From positions 844,921-908,920 of the forward strand of contig CAJNDS010002124.1 of NCBI GenBank assembly GCA_905221605.1: DNA of 64,000 nucleotides, written 5' to 3'. Below the pieces are notes generated by a model. It was given only the letters and a program-made list of their open reading frames with translations, did not search any database and had not been told where the DNA came from. The DNA comes from Symbiodinium natans (Eukaryota > Sar > Dinophyceae > Suessiales > Symbiodiniaceae). Shown here one piece after another: positions 36,101-46,097 of this stretch. Position 1 is the stretch's first letter. Each line of letters begins with the position of its first letter. The position numbers were made by a program, and so were the translations under genes.

Positions 36101-37887
36101 TTTGGGTTTAGGGCAACACCGTTTGTTGTTTACAAAGGGACATGCGGAGGTGGCGTCCCGCGGGGGACAGTGACGATCTCAGTTTCAATAGGAGCCTAGA
36201 CATGGGTTCACGCTGTATCGAGCAGGAGTCGCTTCAGCAACCCTGTGAACCCTAAACCCTGAAAGGGTTTAGGGTTTAGGGCTAGGGTTTCGGGTTTCGG
36301 GGACACCCTAGACCCAATAAAACCCATCAATTTGTGACATCTCCGCATAAATCAAGCTTGGCTCAGGGCCTCCTTGGGGGGCCGCTGGCAGTCAGTCTGC
36401 TTAACTTTCGTACATTCCATCCATACCCCGCTCCTGGCAACTCGTGGCCGGGGCGATGTGATCCTCGGCCTTGATGTTTAGGGTTTAGGGTTTAGGGTTT
36501 AGGGTTTAGGGTTTAGGGTTTAGTTTAGGGTTTAGGGCTTCGGGCTTCGGTTTTTGGGCTTAGGACATCTCCACTTTGGGCCTCAACGAGCTCTCTACAT
36601 GCATCCATGCAGCCTCCAGACGTGGTAAAAAAGGTTGCATCAGGACCCCCCAAACCGAACCCTAAACCCTAAACCCTAAGCGCTAACCCCCTAAACCCTG
36701 AACCCTTAACCCCAAATTGTAAGAAGCAGGCAACAGCCTGCACAGCTCTTTGTGTATTTGTCCCAACCCGGAACCCTGAACCCTGAAACCGCACCTTGCG
36801 AATCACCCCAAACCCTAAAACCCTGAACCCTAACCCCTCTCGACCCCGAAGCCCCGAACCACCAAAAGTCGAAAACCCTATACACCTGAACCTCAGACCC
36901 TCAACCCCAACAATTTGTGCTGCAGCGTCACGCCTCCACCACCGAAGCCATCTACTTTCTAACCCAAACCCTTAACCAGGAACTTTAAACCCGAAGCCCT
37001 GACCTCAGGAAAGCCGAGTGCAGTGTGCTTCAAGCTAGACAGACTTAAGGGGTAGACTTAAGGGGTCCTTAGTATAGAAATCAAGATCCCTGTGAGCCCG
37101 AACTCCTGAAAACCTTACGCCCTAAACCCCTAAACCTGCTCTACGCCCTCAACCTCAAACCCCGAACTCCAAAACCCCAACCCTAAACCCTCGACCCGTG
37201 GAACTGCGCATCTCAGACACGCCCAAGGCAATGGCGGACGCTGTGTTCAACGCTTGCCGGGCTCCCGAGGATAGTTTAGGGCTTCGGGTTTAGGGTTCAG
37301 GGTTTAGCTAAACCCTAAACCCCAAACCCTAATCCCTAAATCCTAAACCCTAAACCCAAAACCCTATAGGGTTTAGGGTGAGAAGCCGAGGCTGGGGTCT
37401 GATAGGGATCCGGGATTGGGGCTTGTAGGGTTTGTCATTAGGGTGCGGGTTTACTTCGGGCTTATAAGCATGTGCTGCGTAGGGTTTATACGGTTTGGGG
37501 TTTAGTGTTTAAGGGTTGGTTGGGGTCTGAGGTTTACAAGATTTTCTTATGGTTTGGGTCCGGGTTAAATTCGGGCTTCTAGGATTTAATTCGGGTTTCT
37601 AGGGTTTGGGATTTGGGATGTATAGGGTTTGATTACTGGGTAGGCATTTCGGACATTTTGTTTTTTTTTTGCTTTTTTCTTTGTTCTGGGCAAGGGTTTA
37701 TGTACAGGGTTATTTGCCTGTGAGTTTTCAGTGCTTTGGGTTCAAGGCGCTTCCCAAAAGCAAGTGTGAGACCAGTGCCAGGTCTCCCATTTGCTCTTGG
37801 GAAGTGACAGGCTCAGGGTTGGGGGTCAGGAGCAACCCATGAAATCCCGATCCCAAACCTTCAGGGTCATGCCCTCAGCCCTGTTTC

Positions 37888-38010
37888 ATGCGCATCATCC
37901 TGGACGACTTCGACGCCATGGAGGCCCGGCGCAACAGGGTCATCAGTTTTGAGCAGCCTGCATTTGGAGGGACCGACCTGGTCCTGGGTGACCGATCTGG
38001 TCACCCGTGA
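37888..38010 (+). CDS. exon-like ORF at the compartment boundary, unknown
   Basis: The frame starts ATG at 37,888 and reads MRIILDDFDAMEARRNRVI and then SFEQPAFGGTDLVLGDRSGH before a stop at 38,008-38,010. The first 30 residues have convincing protein composition and contain an AGGGTCA (37,936). The last codons are made by the dyad repeat GACCGA(C/T)CTGGTC, so the true exon probably ends near 37,970. No family is recognised. Confidence 0.35.
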   Translation: MRIILDDFDAMEARRNRVISFEQPAFGGTDLVLGDRSGHP

Positions 38011-38666
38011 CCGATCTGGTCATTCCTAATAATAAGTGGTGGTGGGGCGGGGTGTGGGTGGTTGGCGGGCCTGGGGGGGGGGGGGGCGGAAGGTGGGTGG
38101 CATGGGCGTGGGGGGGGAGGGGGAACATTCACTTAATTACCTGGATGTGAGGGTCAGGAGAAATGGTGGAATTATATTAGAATCTGTTGCGGGCTGGGGT
38201 GGTGCGTGACCGATCTGGTCATTGCAAGGTGACCGATCTGGTCTCCCGTGTGTGGGGGGGGGCGGGGGGGGGGGGGGGGGCAAAAAAAAAATGAATTGAA
38301 AGGGTCCCATTAAATTGAATTTCTTGTTTACAAACCTTAAGTCATTCTGAACTTAGCAAGTTGTTAAAATCACGTGGAAGGATGGTAGGTGACTGACGCG
38401 TTTCTTGTGTGGGAGGTCCATTAATTAATAAATACCAATCATATATACTCGTCTACTAAGACTTATGACAAATCAAACTAGAACTAGACTGGCATAACAG
38501 CAGGGTGCATTAACTGTGGAGGTGACCGATCTGGTCGCTTCTTGGCGTGGGCGAAATTATTTGAGTTAATTTCTGAAATCACAAATGTTAAAGTGTTAGT
38601 GGTCAAATGATGGAATGTTGGCAAGTGTAAAAGTGATGGGTGGGGATGACAGTGACCGATCTGGTC
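37971..38666. repeat. cluster of seven GACCGATCTGGTC dyads (iteron-like)
   Basis: The 13-mer GACC-GATCT-GGTC is an inverted repeat with a 5-bp spacer. It occurs at 37,971 (variant GACCGACCTGGTC), 37,990, 38,009, 38,208, 38,231, 38,524 and 38,654. Most copies extend to GTGACCGATCTGGTCA. The surrounding DNA is otherwise dissimilar (G-rich runs, AT-rich parts), so the motif itself is conserved rather than a longer unit. Four further copies lie at 45,326-45,991. A protein-binding site or terminal repeats of small elements are possible readings. Confidence 0.85.
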
Positions 38667-38739
38667 ATTTCCTTTGCGGTGGCGGGCAGGGTTAGGGGCG
38701 GGTCCTTTGGAGGATGAAAATTAAACGACTGATGAGTAA

Positions 38740-39180
38740 GAAAGTCAGCAGGCTCAGATGATTGGTAGCTTTTTATACACTCTTGACTGGTGGAAATATG
38801 GATAATGTCATTATTTTGTTACTATAAGTATAAAATACTTATTATTGATTCTATTGTTATGATTATTCCAAATTAATGATCTATTCTTGGTATTATTCTT
38901 GTTATCAGTATAAAATTAAATTATTGTTATCATTATTATTCTTATAATAATTATCGTTTACTAGTTTTTCTGATTCTGTTTATTATCACCGTTGTTATCA
39001 TCATTATTCTTAAGATTGTTATGATTATGATTGTTGATATTATTCCTATTTTTCATTTAATTTAAAATTTAGTATTGCTACCATGAATATTAATAACTAT
39101 TATTGTTATGATGATGATGATGATTATTATTGTTCAAGTTAGTAAGAGTTAAATGCGTGCAGTGCCGGGGTCATTGTTAG
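38740..39180. other. AT-rich gene-free stretch
   Basis: The sequence is dominated by ATT/TTA/ATC triplets and has the lowest GC of the window. It lies between the dyad cluster and the first gene of the right half. No ORF is supported. Confidence 0.85.
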
Positions 39181-39188
39181 ATAGTGCA

Positions 39189-39255
39189 GTAACGGAAGTT
39201 ATTAATCCAAAGATTTCCCGGGTAACGGAAGTTATTAGTCCAAAGATTTCCCGGG
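39189..39255 (+). repeat. 33-bp tandem duplication
   Basis: Two copies of GTAACGGAAGTTATTA(A/G)TCC continuing to AAAGATTTCCCGG follow each other with a single difference. Confidence 0.95.
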
Positions 39256-39989
39256 CTGCTTGAGAAGTAATTTCAAATGTAACGGGGAGAGAGGAAGTGA
39301 CAACATTCTTAGTGCTGATAATATGATGGTTCGGGCGATAGTGTTATATCATGTCCCCGGTCACTCACTGACCGGCAGTCCATATCATATATAGATTAAA
39401 TATTTCTGAGTCTGAACACAAGCTGAATTATTAAATTATTTGTTTATAGCGAGTGGAGGTGGTGGGGGATTTTTGCAGAGGTGTGCGGCGAGGGAGTCCT
39501 GAGGGTCATATTTGGAGGGTGGTGGGCAAGCCCCTAGTTGCCCACTTGCGCTGGCAGGCAGCCTGCGCCCGCCGTGCCACTCCAGGGCCGCCTGCCGAGG
39601 CCAGAGGGTCATTCACGGGTGGGATCAGCCTGGGCATAGTGTACCTGACAAACCATAATACTCTTACTGCCATAATTTTAAAAGCCACAACCCCCAAACC
39701 CTATATAAGCCCATAATAAGGCGGATTTCTGGGCGTTCTTAAACTTAGACACGTTGTGTGTAGGGTTGAGGTCAGGGCAGACTCAGGGGTGTCAGGCCTT
39801 CATCATAATTCAGGGTCAGACACACCTCTTCATGCAAGCCCATGAGGCTCAAAGGACACTGACAAGTCTCATGTCAGTGTCAGGCGTGTCAGCAGCACGC
39901 AGCAAGCACGCACACACACACACACAGAGACAGAGACGGGGGAAGGGGGGGGGGGGAGAAAAAAAGTTTCACCAGTCACCCTAAGGGTC

Positions 39990-40213
39990 ATGGATCGTCC
40001 GCGCCCTGAGAAGCAGCAGCAGAAGAAGAAGAAGAACAAGAGGGGTGGAGAAAAGTGTCGCAAGAAGCGTTTCAAGAAATTCCTGAAAGCAAGACATGGC
40101 GAACCTTGGGTCAAAACGGTCTTAACTTTTGCACTTATTGTCATCAAGTTGTTTGCCAGCCATAACCGTATTGATTTAATTGAGCTGCTTGATGAAGCCG
40201 GAGTGCAGCTCAG
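39990..40213 (+). CDS. first exon of a small basic protein, unknown
   Basis: ATG at 39,990 opens a frame of about 75 codons. Residues 5-33 are extremely basic (KQQQKKKKNKRGG, then CRKKRFKKFLKAR), like a nuclear or nucleolar targeting and nucleic-acid-binding segment. A hydrophobic stretch follows (VKTVLTFALIVIKLF) and then an acidic end (IDLIELLDEAGVQL). The frame meets a good GT donor (CAG/GTAATT) at 40,214, and reading through it would stop within two codons. The start context includes an AGGGTCA just upstream at 39,984. The partner exon may be in the gene that follows at 40,390, but I could not fix the junction. Family not recognised. Confidence 0.6.
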
Positions 40214-40389
40214 GTAATTCTGGAAGGGTCAGAAGAGGAGGAGTCTGGTGATGCTGGGGAAAGGGCTCCGCCAGGTCCAGCTCCAAGCGCGCATGGACAG
40301 CAGCTATGAATGTTTATATTTTCAGAAATAAGGCGTTCCGTGCAGGGTTGTTGTTTGGTCTGTGTTGATGAAGCCACAAGGCGTCGCTT

Positions 40390-41350
40390 ATGGCGTTGTC
40401 GTCGAAGGCTCCACCGCCTGATGCGATTCCACTGCCGTCAGGGCCGTCAGGGTCAGCAGCGCCTGAGATTGAGGAGGTGCCGCTTCAGCCACCAGCTCCA
40501 GACTATAATATTGTGGGGGACTTGGTAGGGGGCTGCGCAACCCCGATACCATCGCCATCACCATGGTCAGATACAGAGGAGCCTGTTGTGCCTGCTGCGT
40601 TGCCTATGGCTTCTGCCCCCCCCCCAATTCCAGGGGCTTCCACTTTGGTGCCACTGCCTGCTGCTGCCAGTGGCGAGCCTGAATCCGCACCACCTCCTCC
40701 AAAGCGGAAACAGTCACGGAGCCCGGAAGGGTCAGCACCTTCTTCAGAGTCCTCATCCAGCTCTTCCTCAGACTCAGGGCCAGAGTTAACGCAGGAGCAG
40801 CGCCTGGAGGCCATGGTCGAGGAGACCATTGCAAAGCACCTGCCAAAGGCTATTGCCAGGGCCACAGCTCAGGCCCAGCGCAATGTGCCGTGGCATAAAT
40901 CATTGGCGAACTTTTGGAAAGCTGGCAAACCTTATGAACTTTCTTAAGTTTCCCCTTATATTTAATTCCGATTTGCTGCATTTTCAGACAACCCAGGCGC
41001 AGCAACTGATTGCAAAGGAGAAGGCTGCGGCCAAAGCAGCCAGGGCCAAAGCAGCCAGGGCCAAGAAGGCGGCGGAGCGAGAGGCCAGGGTCACGGCAAA
41101 GCAGCAGGCGCCTGCCGTCGCGCACCAGATTGATGGCTACTTGCTCGCCGTGCAGCACATGAGGGGCCAATCCCTGAACAGGGCCATCCCTGGCACAGAT
41201 ATGCAGCCCAGGCCCAGGCAACGAGGCACAAGCTCAGGGTCACAACCCAAACCTCCTCCTCCTCCTCGTCGTCGCGCAGGGTCAGGATCATCAAAGGCAT
41301 CGACGCCCAAAGGGGAATCTTCCCCGATCCGACCGGCGTTGCCAAAGTAA
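40390..41350 (+). CDS. proline/serine-rich then basic protein, two exons
   Basis: Exon 1 (40,390-40,920) starts with ATG and encodes a Pro/Ala/Ser-rich, low-complexity region with PPPPKRKQSRSPEG, a polyserine run and an acidic segment, then a more ordered part (ELTQEQRLEAMVEETIAKHL). The junction is a GC-AG intron of 67 nt (40,921-40,987) that keeps phase 0. Exon 2 (40,988-41,350) is Ala/Lys/Arg-rich (AKAARAKAARAKKAAERE), likely a charged helix, and ends in a Pro/Arg/Ser-rich tail. The SR-like and basic segments suggest a nuclear or RNA/DNA-associated protein, but no domain is recognisable. Exon 2 begins right after TTTTCAG. Possibly it continues the gene at 39,990. Confidence 0.65.
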
Positions 41351-42093
41351 AAACAAGATGCTCTGAACAAGCAAACCTGCAATGCCTTGAGAATAAATCT
41401 TGTTGCATGAACTTGGAACCTCCTCAGATATTTTGCTTCTCCCCCGCCTCATTACAATTAGTAAATACCTGTGAAGAACCGCCTGCTGTGTTGTCACGTG
41501 GGTCGCCCGTTTCCCTTTCATGTTGTGCAGGCAGCCCTCCGGCGCGCCTTCGCAGGCCTGAGGGTCAGTCTCTGCAAAGGCAGCTGGAAGTTTCTGCGTG
41601 TGTGCACATGTCAGTTCTTGTAGGCAGTGCAACTGCAAGTGGCTGCCAGGGTGTGCTAGGGTTACATGTTTTGCTTTCCTGTGTGAGCTTCCTGCTGCCA
41701 GGTCGTCGTCTTCCACGGTCAGACCTCATCTTCATGATTGAGGTGCCATTCCCGCTGCATTTTGCACTTCAGTTTTGCTCAGGGTCGGTCTGCTTAGATT
41801 TTTCGTTGCAGCGTGTTCACTGCATGAGCCATTGTCGACGCAGTGTCAAGGGTCAACTGACACGTTCTGAGTGCCAGTGAGCTTTCAAGACTAAGATTAT
41901 AATCATGTGAGCTTTCAAGACTAAGATTATAATCATGTGAGCTTTCAAGACTAAGATTATAATCATGTAATTCATAAATAGCAATTAATAGTAAGGCAAG
42001 ATTTGCACTTGCAATAAATTTCAATCTCTATCGTCGTGGGCAGCAGTCTTCTTGTCAAAATCTTTAAAGAAAAACTTAAAGTTGTTTCCCGCA
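41351..42093. other. intergenic region without supported gene
   Basis: A 157-codon ORF at 41,407-41,880 has no clear protein signature and I do not support it. The only clear structure is the triplicated 30-mer at 41,881-41,970. Three AGGGTCA or near-copies also lie here. Confidence 0.6.
41881..41970 (+). repeat. 30-bp unit repeated three times
   Basis: The unit starts GCTTTCAAGACTAAGATTAT and ends AATCATGTGA. All three copies are identical except for the last base pair, which implies recent amplification. Confidence 0.98.
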
Positions 42094-43934
42094 ATGTCCG
42101 GAAACTGGCAGGGTCAGCAGTGGGATGGTCAGGATGGGTGGCAGAACTGGGATGGATGGTCGTGGTGGCAGCCAAGGGGTGCTCCGACTCAGTGGACGCA
42201 GGGTCAGCAGCAAGGTGACGGCCAGGGTCACTGGGGTGTTCAGGCCAGGGCGAACGCGCTTCATGATGGCCGCCAACTCCGCCGGAGCCAGACTCAGCGA
42301 CAAGATGCTGCCCAGCACACCCATCAGGGTCAGCAGCACCAACCTGATGCCCAGCCCAAGCAGACCCCTCGAGGAAAACCGCACCCAAAGAGAAAGGATG
42401 CAGCAGTGGATAAGACAGTCATCATTGACACGTCTGCGCCTGCGCCAGGGCCAGGCACCCCTCTTCAGGGCATTCCGGCGCATATGATGGATTCTGGGCA
42501 GGGTCAAGGAGGTGCATCTGCGAGCGGCCATCAGCCTGGAGATGGCGCTCAGCAGTCTGGTCCAGTCCAGGGTGGAGGTGGCACTCACCAGCCTGGTCCC
42601 GTCCAGGGTGGAGATGGCGCTCCGCAGCCTGGTCCAGCCCAGGGTCAAGCTGGCGCCCCGCAGCCTGGTCCAGCAGGCCATCAGAGTGGAGACGGCGCTC
42701 CTGGTCTTCAGGGTCAAGATGGTGCGCAGCAGACTGGTGGCGCCCAGCAGCCTGGTCGAGGCCACCAGGGTCCAGATGGAGACGGCGGAGACGGTGCTCA
42801 GCAGCACTCTCAGGGTCAGTTTTGGCAAACTAGACCACCCTGGCCACGGACCACGCCAGTGACACAGTTTGCTGACCGAAGCCGCGCTCAAAGTGTGCCT
42901 GCGTGGCGTTACAACACCAGGGTCCCACGGCAGTACGACGGCGAATTGTCCAGGCCTCCACGGCAACTTGGTGATGAGGAGTTACGCACGGTTGGGTTTG
43001 TGTTCTGTCTGAGTCTAAGCCTAACAGACTACATGTTAAGTGCCTCCTCCTCAGGCAGGGTCAGACGCGCCCGCAGAACTGGCAGCCATCAGAACTGCTG
43101 CAGTATCTGCCACCGAACTTCCAGCGCGTCGCAGAGGAGCATTTCGACAGAGGGGGTCAGCAGGTTTCAAGGCTTTGTTAGTCTGCTTTGACTTGACAAG
43201 AAAAATATAAGAACAAAAAAAACCCTAAACCCTGAAGCCTGTTTTAAACGTAAAGAACCATCCTGGATCCCCAAGGTTCTCTACTTGCTTTTCAGGGTCA
43301 ACCGCAACTTCGCGGGCGACGTCTGTAAGCACCTGCGGGACCGCCCCACGGACGAGCTCCCGAAGAACCCCTCTGGCTGGGTCATCAACGCCGCTGCAAA
43401 TGTTATGGGTGGTATGCGCCAAAGCTTTGATGACGGTGATCCAGGGTCAGCCTTGAGGGCGGTGGCGGCCCTGGATGTCCACATCGTCAACGAGGCCACC
43501 AGGGTCATGACGCTTGTCTCAATTAATTCCAGTAGTATTTGTTCAATGTAATTTGTCTAACAGTTAACAAGCTAACTTCGCCCCCTCCCCCCCCCCACAC
43601 ACGCCCGCCGCCCAGGACTGAGATCCTCACGGATGTGGGCCTCGATGTCGACCTGTACATCCACCAGCTGCGCTGCCTCTATTGTTTCAGCGCTGAGGGT
43701 CATTTGCGGGCCTCGATCATTTTGACACTGGGTCACAAAATTGCAATTTTTCAATTTTGTTACTTAACTGTTAGCTGTGCTGTTATTATAATGTCACTGT
43801 TGTTAGTTGGGTCTGTGGGTTTGCCAAGGACCACTGCAATCCAGGCTCGCTATCGGTCGCCGCAGCCCCTGGACATGTGGTTTTCCAGCCGCGTGGCGCA
43901 CGAGCAGACTGCAGTTGAGAATCGCTCCGTGTGA
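42094..43934 (+). CDS. Gln/Gly/Trp-rich N-terminus with ordered C-terminal domain, five exons
   Basis: ATG at 42,094 begins MSGNWQGQQWDGQDGW and the first 230 residues are Gln/Gly/Pro/Ala-rich with imperfect repeats of about 10-12 residues (GDGAPQPGPAQG type). Such composition is typical of disordered, prion-like or RNA-granule proteins. Exon 1 ends near 42,990 at a GT donor. Then come exons of about 43,060-43,171 (NWQPSELLQYLPPNFQRVA), 43,296-43,511 (CKHLRDRPTDELPKNPSGW), 43,616-43,666 and 43,830-43,934 (QPLDMWFSSRVAHEQTAV), ending at TGA. Introns 43,172-43,295, 43,512-43,615 and 43,667-43,829 are GC-AG and each joins phase 2 to phase 2. The C-terminal half looks globular and helical, but I recognise no family. 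A gag-like role is one possibility; there is no zinc knuckle. Confidence 0.7.
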
Positions 43935-44123
43935 CAGGGTCACAGTCAGCGTATACTGAGACTGGGTACTTCAAGTAATGTGATAGCTTGGTCAGCATAT
44001 ATAGTCTCTGTGCCCCTAGTTACTCACACTGCAGCAACTGCACAGTGCAAGGGTCATATTTTGCGTTCACTGCCGCCCAATTTTGCATTGAACGCCGCTG
44101 GCGATGTTAATTCGCTGCTGTGA

Positions 44124-44471
44124 GGTCAGGGTCAGCCGCAACATGAAGTTCTGATTAAGTTGCAGTCAGATGATGTTAATACTAAGCTGGCCTGTTACTT
44201 GGATGTGTGCTTCCTGGCTCCACAGCGCTGCTGCTTCTTCCCAGGAAAAAAGGGTGTGCTGTATTGACAGTGTAGATTCCTTTCTGCAGTCCATTGGGAT
44301 CACGCATCAATTTCAGTTGCACGCAGGTGCCTTCAGAACAGCGCGGTGGAGGGTCGCACGGCCCTTTATGCCCAGGCGGGGCCTGTTGTCTCTAGTTCGG
44401 AGTGCAGTAGTGAGTCAGGGTCACAGTTCATCTTTGCGAGCACTTCTGTTGCCTGTGCGGCTTTGGTTTAA
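44124..44471 (+). CDS. two-exon coding fragment, unknown
   Basis: The first frame, from 44,124, reads GQGQPQHEVLIKLQSDDVN and TKLACYLDVCFLAPQRCC. The second exon, from 44,290 after CTGCAG, reads HWDHASISVARRCLQNSAV and stops at 44,469-44,471. The second exon needs phase 1, and GC donors in phase 1 exist in the first (for example after GATGTGT at about 44,212). Neither frame has a start codon, so these are probably internal or terminal exons, perhaps of the preceding gene unit or of a separate one. No domain is recognised. Both exons contain AGGGTCA. Confidence 0.45.
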
Positions 44472-44984
44472 AGGACCCTCCGTAGCGTTGGTGCTTCAGA
44501 ACTACTAAGCGGAATAACAGCAGATTTACATGTGCAATGCAGACTGGGTCAACCCAACAAACCATGAATAAGCAACTTGCACCCTACACCCTAAACCCAG
44601 ACATCCTAAACCCTAAACCCCGGACCCTGACCACACCTTCACCTTTCTCTGCCATCCTTCCGCCCAGGCCCAGGCTTTGGGTTGACTCCACTGACTGCCG
44701 AGGTCCAAGTCAGTGGAATCAGCTGGCTTGCAGTGAAGGTGTTGCCGGCCCCACCCGAGATTATTCAGTGAAGCAAGCAAGGGTTACTGGGTTCGTCTGC
44801 TCTGGTTTATTTAATATTTTAAGACCTACTTATTTTATAAGAATGTCTTGCCGGACACTTGTCAGGAGCACTGACCTCCCCACTCCTCCTCCTCCTAAAG
44901 CACCTTCGCAGGACCATCAAAGTAGCTCTTGGACTCTTGCAAAACCATGTGAGTATTGCGCGGTGGGGCCCAGCGTCTGGGCGT

Positions 44985-45165
44985 GTGGGTGTGTGTGGGG
45001 GTGCGGGGGTGTGGGGTGTGGGGTGTGGGGGTGTGGGGGTGTGGGGGTGTGTGTGGGGGTGTGGGGTGTGTGGGGTGTGGGGGTGTGGGCGTGGGGGGGG
45101 TTTGGGGGGTCTAGGGGGGTGGGGAGGTTGGCGTTGGGGGATGGGTGGGATGGGGGTGGGAAGGT
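44985..45165 (+). repeat. G-rich GTGGGG minisatellite
   Basis: Units such as GGGGGTGTG and GGTGTGGGGTGTGG repeat for about 180 bp with strong strand asymmetry. The density of G-runs would allow G-quadruplexes. A shorter version lies at 45,636-45,715 in the duplicated copy. The Gly/Val/Trp-rich ORFs through it are by-products. Confidence 0.85.
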
Positions 45166-45535
45166 AAATTTAAAGGGGAGTTACATGGCAGGCCAACCCG
45201 GACCCCGGCACCGGGTCCCGGCGCCGGGACCCGGTGCCGGGGTCCAAGCCTTCTTACTATTGAAAAGTACTTAAAACCTCTTCCAAATTGAAAAGGGTCA
45301 CTGGACTGAGAATTAAGACTAGCTGGACCGATCTGGTCTGTGCCGTTTTTAAATTCTAGCAAATTATAAAGGAAAAGGGTCACTGTACCGAGCGGGCCCA
45401 ACAAGTAAGACTAGCTGGACCGATCTGGTCTGTGCCGTTTGGGTTTTGCTGGGTCCCACATTGACAGGGGAGGCGGGGGCAGAATTCATACAAGCATTGT
45501 TTTTGTCTTGGATGTAGCTAGCCCCTAAAACTTGG
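45088..45535 (+). repeat. segmental duplication copy A
   Basis: This block of about 450 bp recurs at 45,637-46,096. It starts in G-rich DNA, contains AAGGTAAATTTAAAGGGG, the palindrome, two dyads GACCGATCTGGTC (45,326 and 45,418), and ends with GATGTAGCTAGCCCCTAAAA. Within each copy the stretch around the dyad (AAGACTAGCTG-dyad-TGTGCCGTTT) itself occurs twice about 92 bp apart. Confidence 0.9.
45200..45245. repeat. perfect 46-bp GC-rich palindrome
   Basis: The left half GGACCCCGGCACCGGGTCCC continues GGC and is followed by its exact reverse complement without a spacer. Every base pairs from 45,200 to 45,245. It would form a cruciform or, in RNA, a hairpin with almost no loop. The sequence itself is built of smaller nested palindromes (CCGGCACCGGG, CCGGCGCCGG). 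Confidence 0.97.
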
Positions 45536-45636
45536 GGATGATTCATCGCTGAGAGTTTGTTGTCAGTTTCGAAAGGGCTTGTTCAATGAATTGTCAATTG
45601 TGGCAATGACAAGTCCATTCCTCCTTGACGACAAGG

Positions 45637-46096
45637 GTGGGCGTGGGGGGTTTGGGGGTCTGGGGGGGTGGGGAGGTTGGCGTTGGGGGATGGGTGGGAT
45701 GGGGGTGGGAAGGTAAATTTAAAGGGGAGTTACAAGGCAGGTCAACCTGGACCCCGGCACCGGGTCCCGGCGCCGGGTCCCGGCGCCGGGACCCGGTGCC
45801 GGGGTCCAAGCCTTCTTACTATTGAAAAGTACTTAAAACCTCTTCTAAATTGAAAAGGGTCACTGGACTGAGAATGAAGACTAGCTGGACCGATCTGGTC
45901 TGTGCCGTTTTTAAATTCTAGCAAATTATAAATGAAAAGGTCATTGTACCGAGCGGGCCCAACAAGTAAGACTAGCTGGACCGATCTGGTCTGTGCCGTT
46001 TGGGTTTTGCTGGGTTGCACATTGACAGGGGAGGCGGGGGCAGAATTCATACAATCATTGTTTTTGTCTTGGATGTAGCTAGCCCCTAAAACTTGT
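45637..46096 (+). repeat. segmental duplication copy B
   Basis: This copy is offset from copy A by 549 bp at the left and 561 bp at the right; the 12-15 bp difference comes from the expanded palindrome. Its dyads are at 45,888 and 45,979. One AGGGTCA of copy A has become AAGGTCA here (45,937). Confidence 0.9.
45748..45808. repeat. expanded 61-bp version of the palindrome
   Basis: The outer arms (TGGACCCCGGCACCGGGTCC and complement) match copy A. An extra unit CGGCGCCGGGTCC has been inserted at the centre, so the centre is no longer perfectly symmetrical. Confidence 0.9.
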
Positions 46097-46097
46097 G

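Larger units (their letters stand above)
641..37380. repeat. mosaic of interstitial telomere-like tracts
   Basis: About fifty tracts of TTTAGGG (+) or CCCTAAA (+) are scattered through this half, separated by unrelated stretches of about 100-300 bp. Orientation changes repeatedly. TTTAGGG tracts on + include 1219-1290, 1394-1544, 5547-5659, 6160-6240, 7256-7334, 8698-8812, 9282-9342, 10140-10220, 14338-14414, 15400-15478, 15992-16083, 18310-18364, 18786-18842, 18988-19068, 27227-27296, 29347-29530, 30252-30345, 30872-30972, 31076-31177, 35336-35395 and 36477-36540. CCCTAAA tracts include 745-785, 2658-2815, 4212-4305, 4498-4656, 5983-6054, 6655-6745, 7921-7990, 9057-9116, 10336-10415, 11360-11497, 13247-13297, 16736-16785, 25051-25329, 26219-26280, 26410-26547, 29182-29252, 30066-30140, 32104-32170, 33180-33270 and 34600-35229. 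TTTAGGG is the telomere repeat reported for dinoflagellates, plants and several algae. Apart from the satellites, MITEs and weak ORFs listed separately, the intervening unique pieces show nothing I can name. Confidence 0.95.

Noticed and set aside
39453-39716. 87-residue ORF on + before the first gene
   Set aside because: Composition is ambiguous and no splice signal or family supports it, although it contains two AGGGTCA.
41407-41880. 157-residue Ser/Leu/Cys-rich ORF on +
   Set aside because: No ordered protein signature and it lies between two better gene models; it also ends in the 30-bp tandem repeat.
42076-42966. 296-residue ORF on the minus strand
   Set aside because: It is the shadow of the Gln/Gly-rich exon on +, whose repeats keep the opposite frame open.
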